The position numbers were made by a program, and so were the translations under genes. Source: SAR116 cluster bacterium (GTDB lineage: Bacteria; Pseudomonadota; Alphaproteobacteria; Puniceispirillales; UBA1172). Taken from it: 6,406 bases of DNA. The notes below the pieces were generated by a model. That model did no database searches, had not been told where the DNA came from, and saw only the letters and a program-made list of their open reading frames with translations. The stretch's first letter is position 1; each line of letters starts with the position of its first letter. Below, piece by piece: positions 1 to 5,712 of this stretch. The stretch spans positions 5,570 through 11,975 of the forward strand of contig NZIT01000121.1 in the NCBI GenBank assembly GCA_002691725.1. Reading direction: 5' to 3'.

Positions 1-306
1 GATGTTTTGATGCCATTGGCGACACCGCCATATCAATTTATTCAATCTTGCGTCGCGTCTTTGGATCAGGTCACCTTTGCTGATTTTCATACAGCCGATG
101 TTTATGGCCTGATAGAACAAGGGCAATGGCGCTATTTCAATCTACGCCTTTGCCCCAAAAATAAAGCATTAACTCATATTATTGCCAGTCTTGGTTCGGT
201 TGATCAGGCTACCCACTCGCAAGCGTCAGATGCTGGCTCACTCCCTGTTTTTGATGCGAGGGCAGAACATAATCATACGGTTGGTCAATGGGCTGATGGC
301 ATTTGA
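1..306 (+). CDS. Unrecognised protein, probably the C-terminal part of a gene entering from upstream
   Basis: The frame is open from the first base to a TGA at 304-306. The first in-frame ATG is at 10 and a TTG lies at 7, but only nine bases precede it, so no ribosome binding site can be judged; the gene may begin outside the window. From the ATG the protein is 98 residues. It is soluble-looking, with no membrane segment or signal peptide. The most structured stretch is around residues 30-60 (YGLIEQGQWRYFNLRLC), which reads like beta strands and a turn, followed by a polar, Ser/Asp/His-rich tail ending in WADGI. I do not recognise the family. Its stop is 44 bases before the sulfoxide reductase start with no visible terminator, so the two may be co-transcribed. 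Coding status is supported by the length of the open frame and the ordinary composition. Confidence 0.55.
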   Translation, partial: DVLMPLATPPYQFIQSCVASLDQVTFADFHTADVYGLIEQGQWRYFNLRLCPKNKALTHIIASLGSVDQATHSQASDAGSLPVFDARAEHNHTVGQWADGI

Positions 307-350
307 TTAGCTCTTTACGATAAACCTGAATTGAGACATGATGTGAAGCT

Positions 351-2705
351 ATGGATGATTTGGATAATAAAGATGATTTGCCGCGCCGCTTGTTCACATC
401 AAGCCATTGGGGCAGTTATTCCGTATCGGTTGAAAATGACCGCGTGACAGGGCTTGAGCCACTGGAGACAGATAAAGACCCGTCACCTATTGGCGCTGGC
501 ATTATTGATGTTCTTGACCACCCGACACGTGTTACCGCGCCGATGATAAGAAAAAGCTGGTTAGACGCTAAATCAAGCGGCTCTAGCGGCATTAAACCTG
601 AATTACGCGGCCGTGATAGCTTTGTTGAGGTGAGCTGGAATGAAGCGGAGAAGCTCGTCGCTGGTGAGTTATCGCGTGTTATCAAAGATCATGGCAATGA
701 AGCTATTTTTGCAGGCTCATATGGATGGGCAAGCGCTGGCCGTTTCCATCATGCCCAAAGCCAAATCCATCGATTTTTGAATTGCGTTGGCGGCTATACT
801 AAATCGGTAAATACATATAGCTTTGCCGCCGCTGAGGTCATTGTTCCCCATGTTATCGGTCATTTTCGTAACTATATTTATGGCCAAACAAGCTGGCAAT
901 CTGTTGTCGAAAACACCGAGCTGTTTGTCGCCTTTGGTGGCCTTCCTGTTAAAAATGGTCAAATCGGCCAAGGCGGATTAGGCAATCATATTCAACGGCC
1001 AGCAATGGAGGAGGCGGCAAAACATGGCGTCTCGTTTGTGAATATCTCACCCTTGCGGCAAGATGTGATTGATCAGCTCGATGCCGAATGGATGCCGATC
1101 CGTCCTAATACAGATACCGCCCTGATGCTGGCGCTTTGCCATACCCTTATTACCGAAGAACATTATGATCAGGCTTTTATCAATACATACACGGTTGGCT
1201 TTAGCGCATTTGCCGAATATATATTGGGAAAACATGATGGTATTGCCAAAACCGCGAGCTGGGCGTCAAAAATCACCGGCATTGCGGCTGATGATATTTC
1301 AGCGCTAGCGCGGCAGATGACATGTCAGCGTACTATGATCAGTTTAAGCTGGTCACTTACCCGTCAGCAATATGGAGAAGAGCCGTATTGGGCTGGCATT
1401 GCTCTGGCCGCGCTTATTGGTCAGATCGGATTGCCAGGTGGCGGTTTTGGCATGGGCTATTCGGCGGTTAACACCGTTGGTCATAATATCAGCAATCTCA
1501 ATTTTGCGGCATTACCGCAAGGTCAGAATGCGGTAGACAGCTTTATTCCTGTTGCCAGAATTAGTGATATGCTGCTCTATCCGGGTCAGTCGTTTCGCTA
1601 TGATGGCGGCACCTATACCTACCCCGATATTCGTCTTATGTACTGGGCAGGCGGTAATCCGTTTCATCATCACCAGGATTTAACCCGAATGGTCAAGGCG
1701 TGGCAAAAACCTGATACGATTGTTGTTCATGAATGGTGCTGGAATGCTAATGCTAAACATGCTGATATCGTATTGCCGTGTACGACATCGCTAGAACGCC
1801 AGGATATCGCCATGACGCCGCGTGATAATCATGTAGTTTCTATGGATCAAGCGATCCCTCCCGTTGGGCAGGCGCGAGATGATTATGATATTCTTACCGG
1901 AATAGCCAGAAATATGGGGTGTGATGATGCCTTCACCGAAGGCCGTAATGCTGAGGAATGGCAACGCTGGCTCTATGATTTGTCGCGGCAATCGCTATCG
2001 CAATTTGGCAAAGAGATGCCTGATTATGTGGCGTTTCGCAAAAAAGGATTTTTTACCTTGCCTGAAGACGATGAGCCGATGGTTTTGCTCAAAGATTTTC
2101 GGGATGATCCTGAACAAAACGCTCTCCAAACCCCATCTGGCAAAATTGAATTAGCGTCTGAACGGATAAAGAGTTTTGATTTAGAGGACTTTCCGGGGAT
2201 GCCATATTGGCAAGAACCTGATGAATGGCTGGGTGTTGCTGATTTAGGCGGGCAACTTCACATGATCAATAATCAGCCGCATACAAAACTACATTCCCAA
2301 CTGGATCATGGCAAGGTTAGCCGTGCTGAACGCATTGATGGGCATGAGCCTGTTATTATTAATCCAGCTGATGCGGCGAGACATGGTATTGGTGACCGCG
2401 ACTTGGTGCTTATTAAAAATGCTCGTGGCACGATGGTTTGCGGGGCTATTCTTAGCGAAGATATCATGGCAGGGGTTATTCTGGTCAGCACGGGCGCATG
2501 GTATGATCCTGATCATGATGGCTCGCTTTCATGCAAGCATGGCAACCCGAATGTGTTGACGCCCGATATTGGCACATCTTCCTTGGCGCAAGGGCCGGCG
2601 GCACATAGCTGTCTTGTAACTATTGACCGCTGGCAAGGTGGTGATATTGATATCACCGCGCATCAGCCTCCTAAAATCGAAACTGAGACAAAAAATAGCA
2701 GCTAG
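351..2705 (+). CDS. bisC: Molybdopterin-dependent S-oxide reductase, BisC/DMSO reductase family (probable biotin/methionine sulfoxide reductase)
   Basis: This 784-residue protein is close to the length I recall for E. coli BisC (about 777). Seen: the N-terminal SSHWG motif (18-21) and RVTAPMIRKSWL (60-71) match the BisC/TorA/DmsA type III start, with no Cys motif for an Fe-S cluster. GSYGWASAGRFH (122-133) carries Tyr124 and Trp126, equivalent to the active-site Tyr114/Trp116 of Rhodobacter DMSO reductase. NTYSFAAAE (154-162) contains Ser157, the expected Mo-ligating serine. YWAGGNPFHHHQD (431-443), the HEWCWNANAKHADIVLP block (460-476) and the C-terminal dinucleotide-binding domain (about 635-757) are also family-like. 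The Tyr favours S-oxide over amine N-oxide substrates (family knowledge). There is no Tat signal, so it should act in the cytoplasm, like BisC, which reduces biotin sulfoxide and free methionine-S-sulfoxide. A stop at 339 in the same frame makes ATG 351 the first ATG; its ribosome binding site is weak. The exact substrate is inferred; a TMAO/DMSO reductase annotation is the alternative. Confidence 0.93.
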   Translation: MDDLDNKDDLPRRLFTSSHWGSYSVSVENDRVTGLEPLETDKDPSPIGAGIIDVLDHPTRVTAPMIRKSWLDAKSSGSSGIKPELRGRDSFVEVSWNEAEKLVAGELSRVIKDHGNEAIFAGSYGWASAGRFHHAQSQIHRFLNCVGGYTKSVNTYSFAAAEVIVPHVIGHFRNYIYGQTSWQSVVENTELFVAFGGLPVKNGQIGQGGLGNHIQRPAMEEAAKHGVSFVNISPLRQDVIDQLDAEWMPIRPNTDTALMLALCHTLITEEHYDQAFINTYTVGFSAFAEYILGKHDGIAKTASWASKITGIAADDISALARQMTCQRTMISLSWSLTRQQYGEEPYWAGIALAALIGQIGLPGGGFGMGYSAVNTVGHNISNLNFAALPQGQNAVDSFIPVARISDMLLYPGQSFRYDGGTYTYPDIRLMYWAGGNPFHHHQDLTRMVKAWQKPDTIVVHEWCWNANAKHADIVLPCTTSLERQDIAMTPRDNHVVSMDQAIPPVGQARDDYDILTGIARNMGCDDAFTEGRNAEEWQRWLYDLSRQSLSQFGKEMPDYVAFRKKGFFTLPEDDEPMVLLKDFRDDPEQNALQTPSGKIELASERIKSFDLEDFPGMPYWQEPDEWLGVADLGGQLHMINNQPHTKLHSQLDHGKVSRAERIDGHEPVIINPADAARHGIGDRDLVLIKNARGTMVCGAILSEDIMAGVILVSTGAWYDPDHDGSLSCKHGNPNVLTPDIGTSSLAQGPAAHSCLVTIDRWQGGDIDITAHQPPKIETETKNSS

Positions 2706-2730
2706 ACGGCTTGCTTAATATGTCGGGATT

Positions 2731-2749
2731 ACTTACCTATATGGTAAGT
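2731..2749. promoter_or_regulatory. Perfect 7-bp hyphenated palindrome, candidate operator for the lumazine synthase gene
   Basis: ACTTACC (2731-2737) and GGTAAGT (2743-2749) are exact inverted repeats separated by TATAT. The pair lies in the 88-base gap between the sulfoxide reductase and lumazine synthase genes, 44 bases before the ATG. No T-run follows the right arm, so an intrinsic terminator is unlikely. A dimeric repressor site is the better reading: the left arm overlaps the -35 of the best promoter candidate. The half-sites recall those of HxlR/MarR-type winged-helix regulators, but no regulator gene is in the window and that link is a guess. Confidence 0.45.
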
Positions 2750-2761
2750 CGGCTGTAATAT
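2733..2761 (+). promoter_or_regulatory. Possible sigma70-type promoter for the lumazine synthase gene
   Basis: TTACCT at 2733-2738 (3 of 6 matches to TTGACA) lies 17 bases before TAATAT at 2756-2761, which has an AT-rich downstream flank. Transcription would begin near 2768, leaving about 25 bases of leader containing the ribosome binding site. The -35 is poor, which would suit either an activated promoter or read-through from the upstream gene. The overlap with the palindrome at 2731-2749 is the main reason to record it. Confidence 0.3.
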
Positions 2762-2793
2762 ATGGCCATTTGACACCAGAGGAGGCAAAACTA

Positions 2794-3222
2794 ATGTCTG
2801 GACTACGTTACGCATTTATTAAAGCCAATTGGCACAGTGATATTGTTGATCAGGCTTTGGTCGGATTTCAGCAGGAAATACCAGCTGACCAGATTGATGT
2901 TTATGATGTTCCGGGCGCGCTAGAAATCCCTCTAGTTGCTAAAAAATTGGCTGAGAGCGGTAAATATGCTGCGATTGCCGGATGCGCCTTTGTTGTTAAT
3001 GGCGGGATTTATCGGCATGATTTTGTTTCCGCGACCGTTGTTGATGGCTTGATCCGCGCGTCGCTGGATACAGATGTGCCTGTGCTGTCGATTGTCTTAA
3101 CGCCGCATAACTTCCAGGAAAACCCTGAAATGATTGAGTTTTTCGCCAAGCACTTTGTGAAAAAAGGTGTTGAAGCGGCTCATGCCGCGATCAGGATCAC
3201 GGCGCTTGACGCAACTCTATAA
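2794..3222 (+). CDS. ribH2: 6,7-dimethyl-8-ribityllumazine synthase, type II (RibH2-like)
   Basis: Lumazine synthase condenses 5-amino-6-ribitylamino-uracil with 3,4-dihydroxy-2-butanone 4-phosphate, the penultimate step of riboflavin synthesis, in the cytoplasm. The ATG at 2794 is chosen over an in-frame TTG at 2770 because GAGGAGG (2778-2784) sits nine bases before it; the protein is then 142 residues, slightly short for the family. Seen: [11 protein letters not shown] (8-18) with the aromatic Trp13 expected to stack on the ligand, DVPGALEIP (38-46), [10 protein letters not shown] (69-78), [13 protein letters not shown] (95-107) and [11 protein letters not shown] (123-133). These follow Brucella RibH2 closely as I remember it, whereas ordinary RibH has GETTHYDYV in the loop and the catalytic His one position earlier. 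Type II enzymes form decamers rather than 60-mer capsids (family knowledge). It stands alone, without ribA/B/D/E beside it and with no room for an FMN riboswitch, so a second housekeeping ribH elsewhere in the genome is likely. Confidence 0.92.
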   Translation: MSGLRYAFIKANWHSDIVDQALVGFQQEIPADQIDVYDVPGALEIPLVAKKLAESGKYAAIAGCAFVVNGGIYRHDFVSATVVDGLIRASLDTDVPVLSIVLTPHNFQENPEMIEFFAKHFVKKGVEAAHAAIRITALDATL

Positions 3223-3240
3223 TGGGGCGCCGCGCCATTA
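3220..3240. terminator. Small hairpin between convergent genes, weak bidirectional terminator candidate
   Basis: TAATGG (3220-3225) pairs exactly with CCATTA (3235-3240) around a G/C-only nine-base centre. The left arm includes the TAA of the lumazine synthase gene, and the right arm abuts the TAG of the minus-strand dehydrogenase at 3241-3243, so the two convergent genes are separated by only 18 bases. No T-run follows on either strand, so efficient intrinsic termination is doubtful. Its position between converging genes is the main support. Confidence 0.3.
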
Positions 3241-4104
3241 CTATCTGAGTAATTTGATCAGTGCCGATGTATCATTGCGGCCAAAACCGCGATTAGATAG
3301 TTGTGCATAATACTGCGCGACCAATGCGGTCACTGGCAGGGATGAGCCATTTTTCTTGGCCTCTGTCATGCACATGCCCAAATCCTTGATCATCCAATCC
3401 AGCGCAAAGCCAAACTCAAACTCATCAGCTGCCATGGTGGAACCGCGATTAACCATTTGCCATGATTGTGCCGCCCCGCTGGAGATAACATCAAGCACCT
3501 TTTCCATATCCAGATCAGCGCGTTGACCAAAATTAATGGCCTCTGATAATCCCTGAACCAATCCAGCGATACAAATCTGATTGACCATTTTGGTTAATTG
3601 GCCAGACCCCGATGCGCCAACCAGAATAACCTTGGCCGCATAACAGGAAATGATCGGCATGGCTTTATCAAAAATATCAGCCTCACCACCGCACATGACG
3701 GTTAATTTGCCATTTTCAGCGCCTGCCTGCCCCCCCGAAACAGGAGCATCAATCATATGAAGCCCAAGCTCTCTTGCCGCCGTATCGAGAGTTATTGCGG
3801 CCTCTGCTGAGGCGGTTGTGTTATCCACAAAAATACTGCCAGCCCTCATGCCAGAAAAGGCGCCATCAGCACCTGTCGTCACAGCATAAAGGTCTTGATC
3901 CGCACCCACACAGCAAAACACAATATCTGCATCATGCGCCGCTGCCGCCGGGGTCGCCGCCATCTTGCCGCCATGCTCTTTCACCCAGGCTTCGGCTTTT
4001 GCCGATGACCGGTTATATACCGTCACCTCATGGCCACCCTTTTTCAAATGTCCTGCCATGGGATAACCCATTACGCCAAGCCCCAGAAAAGCAAGTTTTG
4101 CCAT
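3241..4104 (-). CDS. 3-hydroxyisobutyrate dehydrogenase-family NAD(P)-dependent beta-hydroxyacid dehydrogenase
   Basis: This 287-residue protein has the normal length for the beta-hydroxyacid dehydrogenase family (3-hydroxyisobutyrate, tartronate semialdehyde, glyoxylate/succinic semialdehyde reductases). Seen: the N-terminal Rossmann motif GLGVMGYPMAGHL (8-20); VYNRSS (29-34), where Arg32 replaces the acidic residue usual in NAD enzymes and points to NADP(H); the substrate loop DAPVSGGQAGAENG (119-132); the catalytic Lys172 with Asn175 in GQLTKMVNQ (168-176); and KDLGMCMTEA (240-249) in the helical C-terminal domain. The ATG at 4104 is supported by GAGGAG (plus-strand 4113-4118) eight bases upstream. 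It runs opposite to all its neighbours, so it is its own transcription unit, with a candidate promoter at 4147-4175. The family is certain; the substrate is not. The DAPVSGG loop resembles valine-pathway 3-hydroxyisobutyrate dehydrogenase, while the NADP signature also suits a semialdehyde or glyoxylate reductase that detoxifies aldehydes. No valine-degradation gene is adjacent, so mmsB is not assigned. Confidence 0.93.
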   Translation of the reverse strand: MAKLAFLGLGVMGYPMAGHLKKGGHEVTVYNRSSAKAEAWVKEHGGKMAATPAAAAHDADIVFCCVGADQDLYAVTTGADGAFSGMRAGSIFVDNTTASAEAAITLDTAARELGLHMIDAPVSGGQAGAENGKLTVMCGGEADIFDKAMPIISCYAAKVILVGASGSGQLTKMVNQICIAGLVQGLSEAINFGQRADLDMEKVLDVISSGAAQSWQMVNRGSTMAADEFEFGFALDWMIKDLGMCMTEAKKNGSSLPVTALVAQYYAQLSNRGFGRNDTSALIKLLR

Positions 4105-4146
4105 GATATATTCTCCTCGTTTTGAATGATGATATGTACCATTCCT

Positions 4147-4175
4147 ATCCTAGCGCGGTCAGACAAAAGGCGCAA
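4147..4175 (-). promoter_or_regulatory. Candidate promoter for the minus-strand dehydrogenase
   Basis: Read on the minus strand, TTGCGC (plus 4170-4175; 4 of 6 matches to TTGACA) is followed after exactly 17 bases by TAGGAT (plus 4147-4152; 4 of 6 matches to TATAAT). Transcription would start near 4140, about 36 bases before the ATG and upstream of the GAGGAG site. Spacing and position are good, the hexamers moderate. The rest of the 138-base divergent region shows no equally good + strand promoter for the glutathione S-transferase, although one must exist there because no + strand gene precedes it closely. Confidence 0.35.
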
Positions 4176-4242
4176 TCTGATGCTAGACAGTCATATTAAT
4201 TAGTGCCATGTTTGGTCTCAAATTAGAAACGGAGATATCCTT

Positions 4243-4884
4243 ATGATCCTTAGAACTTCTATGCCATCGCCTTTTGGCCGGATGGTCAAGATTGCGGCTG
4301 ATGTGATTGGCATGATAGCTGATATGTCAGTTGTATCTGCTGATACCAATGATCCAAATGATAATTTGCGGCAACAGAACCCGCTTGGCAAAATCCCGAC
4401 CTTATTGGTTGGTGATGATATTCTTTATGACACTCGTGTTATTTTTGATTATTTTGATCAGCTTTCTATGGAAAAACATGGCAAGAGCATTCTGTTCCCC
4501 GGATCAGGAATGGATATTATCCGTGAAAAAACCCGATTAGCGCGGGTGATCGGGATGCTGGATGCTGGTATTCTGGTCGTCTATGAGAGCCGCTTCCGCC
4601 CTGAAAATATGCGTGTTGACAGTTTTGTTGAATACCAGCTTGAAAAAGTCACGCGCAGTTTTGCTGAAATTAAAGCAGAACATCCAGTCTATGAAAATGG
4701 GGCGGCGCCGACAGCATCAGATATAGCGCTGGCTTGCGCGCTTGATCATTTTGATTATCGCAAGCAACTTGACTGGCGCGATCACTGTCCGTCATTGGCG
4801 TCTTGGATGATTGATTTCTCCAATGCTGTGGCAAGTTATAAGCCGACTTTACCAGATGATATTGATGTCGCTGATTGGCGATAA
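4243..4884 (+). CDS. Glutathione S-transferase family protein
   Basis: The 213-residue length is usual for cytosolic bacterial GSTs, which conjugate glutathione to electrophiles or act as thiol transferases or isomerases. Seen: an N-terminal thioredoxin-like domain (about 1-75) beginning MILRTSMPSPFGRMV, with Ser5/Ser9 in the active-site loop instead of a glutaredoxin-type CPxC; NPLGKIPTLL (46-55) with the cis-proline Pro52; and DTRVIFDYFD (63-72), the site that binds the gamma-glutamyl part of GSH. The all-helical C-terminal domain has the N-capping box TASD (157-160) followed by a hydrophobic helix to about 172. GGAG at 4231-4234 lies eight bases before the ATG. A terminator follows 71 bases after the stop, so this is probably a single-gene unit. 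The glutathione reductase gene about 830 bases downstream would regenerate its cosubstrate. Substrate and GST class cannot be read from the sequence. Confidence 0.92.
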   Translation: MILRTSMPSPFGRMVKIAADVIGMIADMSVVSADTNDPNDNLRQQNPLGKIPTLLVGDDILYDTRVIFDYFDQLSMEKHGKSILFPGSGMDIIREKTRLARVIGMLDAGILVVYESRFRPENMRVDSFVEYQLEKVTRSFAEIKAEHPVYENGAAPTASDIALACALDHFDYRKQLDWRDHCPSLASWMIDFSNAVASYKPTLPDDIDVADWR

Positions 4885-4955
4885 ATTTTTGCTAAAAACA
4901 GGATTAAATAATAATACTATATAAAGTGTTAATTTAATGAATCCTTATCAAACTG

Positions 4956-4984
4956 GCACGGTGAGAAATTGCCGTGCTTTTTTT
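4956..4984 (+). terminator. Rho-independent terminator downstream of the glutathione S-transferase
   Basis: GCACGG (4956-4961) and CCGTGC (4972-4977) form a perfect six-base-pair, G/C-rich stem with a ten-base loop, followed directly by seven T residues (4978-4984). It lies 71 bases after the glutathione S-transferase stop codon, in an otherwise AT-rich gap, and isolates that gene from the acidic-protein gene. The long distance from the stop codon leaves open that it ends a short independent transcript. Confidence 0.85.
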
Positions 4985-5152
4985 ATTATTTAATTACATA
5001 TAGAAACGCCTTGACGTTAGTATATTAAATTAGCCTATTCATTTGCATTAGTAGTTGCTTATATAAATGATCATCTTCTTTAATTTGGTTAATATATAAT
5101 TAATCAATAATTGTCCAAATTTGCTTTTTGGTAGGCAACTGTGAGGACAATC
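4985..5152. other. AT-rich intergenic region upstream of the acidic-protein gene
   Basis: About 168 bases of very low G+C: a hand count over 4981-5140 gives roughly 24%, against about 50% in the surrounding genes. No frame on either strand looks coding. It should hold the promoter of the downstream gene. A TTGACG at 5011-5016 is a fair -35, but no convincing -10 stands at 16-18 bases. AT-rich arms TTAAT/ATTAA flank ATATA at 5089-5103, which is too simple to interpret. The composition is that expected for a silencer-protein (H-NS/MucR-like) target or a horizontally gained edge, but that is inference. Confidence 0.5.
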
Positions 5153-5614
5153 ATGTCGGTAAATTCGCTATTATTATCCCTTGATGAAATGGGAGACCAC
5201 GATCTTGGTAAAATTTCTCATTCCGAAGATGGCCATTGGGTATTAGGAGATGACAGTCATTTTCCTATTCAGATTGACCCATTATTAAATATTGATGAGA
5301 TCCTTATCTACGGAACTTTTGTTAAAACATCAGGCGAGCCGATTTATACGCCTATTCTGACCTCAATGATGCTTGAAAATATGGTTGGAACAACACTTGA
5401 TGGATATGGAATATGCCCTGGGCCGGTGACATTTTCCATCTATTCAAAAATATCTATTTTTGCCATGACGCCAGAACAGATGATTGAACTGATCGCTGGT
5501 ATGCGTCAGTTAATTGATTACATTCGTATATCAACGGCGGTATCAGGTGATTATGTTGACCTGCCAGATCGGCATGAAAATGATACTTTATTGCCGCCCG
5601 GAATGGTGCATTAA
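5153..5614 (+). CDS. Small highly acidic protein, CesT/type III secretion chaperone-like in pattern
   Basis: I do not recognise this by family motif. The ATG at 5153 is preferred over an in-frame GTG at 5141 because GAGGA (5143-5147) lies five bases before it; the protein is 153 residues. It is strikingly acidic: I count 22 Asp/Glu against 6 Lys/Arg. There is no signal peptide or membrane segment. The order is an N-terminal amphipathic helix (about 4-13), a strand with an acidic turn (SEDGHWVLGDD, 24-34), a strand (ILIYGTFVKTS, 50-60), a helix (ILTSMMLENMV, 68-78), two strands around 83-104, a long helix (PEQMIELIAGMRQLIDYIR, 107-125) and a polar disordered tail. This alpha-beta-alpha-beta-beta-alpha plan, size and charge are those of CesT/SycE-type secretion chaperones, but no secretion gene or effector is in view, so function stays open. 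G+C is about 37% by hand count of 5161-5460, well below its neighbours. It is followed by a 98-base gap before glutathione reductase. Confidence 0.8.
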   Translation: MSVNSLLLSLDEMGDHDLGKISHSEDGHWVLGDDSHFPIQIDPLLNIDEILIYGTFVKTSGEPIYTPILTSMMLENMVGTTLDGYGICPGPVTFSIYSKISIFAMTPEQMIELIAGMRQLIDYIRISTAVSGDYVDLPDRHENDTLLPPGMVH

Positions 5615-5662
5615 TGGTGATCTGATTAATCTGCCATAAATTAGGAAGCAACTGATTTTATA

Positions 5663-5692
5663 TTGGATTTTTATGAGCTAGCCGCGTATCAC
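5663..5692 (+). promoter_or_regulatory. Weak promoter candidate for glutathione reductase
   Basis: TTGGAT (5663-5668) and TATCAC (5687-5692) are separated by 18 bases, with 3 of 6 and 4 of 6 consensus matches. The start would fall near 5699, almost on the AGGAG at 5701-5705, leaving a very short leader, so read-through from the acidic-protein gene or a promoter of another type is equally possible. No terminator is visible in the 98-base gap 5615-5712; it holds only a short palindrome, GATTAATC (5624-5631). Confidence 0.18.
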
Positions 5693-5712
5693 TAAAGAAA
5701 AGGAGAAATAAG

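Noticed and set aside
384..407. Twin arginine PRRLF near the sulfoxide reductase N terminus as a Tat signal
   Set aside because: No hydrophobic stretch or signal peptidase site follows; the next residues already form the conserved SSHWG start of the mature BisC fold.
2706..2793. FMN riboswitch upstream of the lumazine synthase gene
   Set aside because: The gap is only 88 bases, too short for the RFN element, and I see none of its conserved segments; only the small palindrome is present.
2770..2793. Eight-residue N-terminal extension of lumazine synthase from TTG 2770
   Set aside because: The Shine-Dalgarno GAGGAGG lies inside this extension and is well placed for ATG 2794.
3774..4106. 110-codon + strand frame opposite the dehydrogenase gene
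   Set aside because: Pro/His/Arg-rich shadow of a well-supported gene on the other strand, without family features or a ribosome binding site.
4937..4993. 18-codon frame overlapping the terminator as a leader peptide
   Set aside because: No ribosome binding site and no codon run suggesting attenuation; half of it is the terminator stem and T-run. Kept only as a note under the possible small transcript.
5089..5103. TTAAT-ATATA-ATTAA inverted repeat as an operator
   Set aside because: Arms of five A/T bases arise by chance in a region of about 24% G+C.
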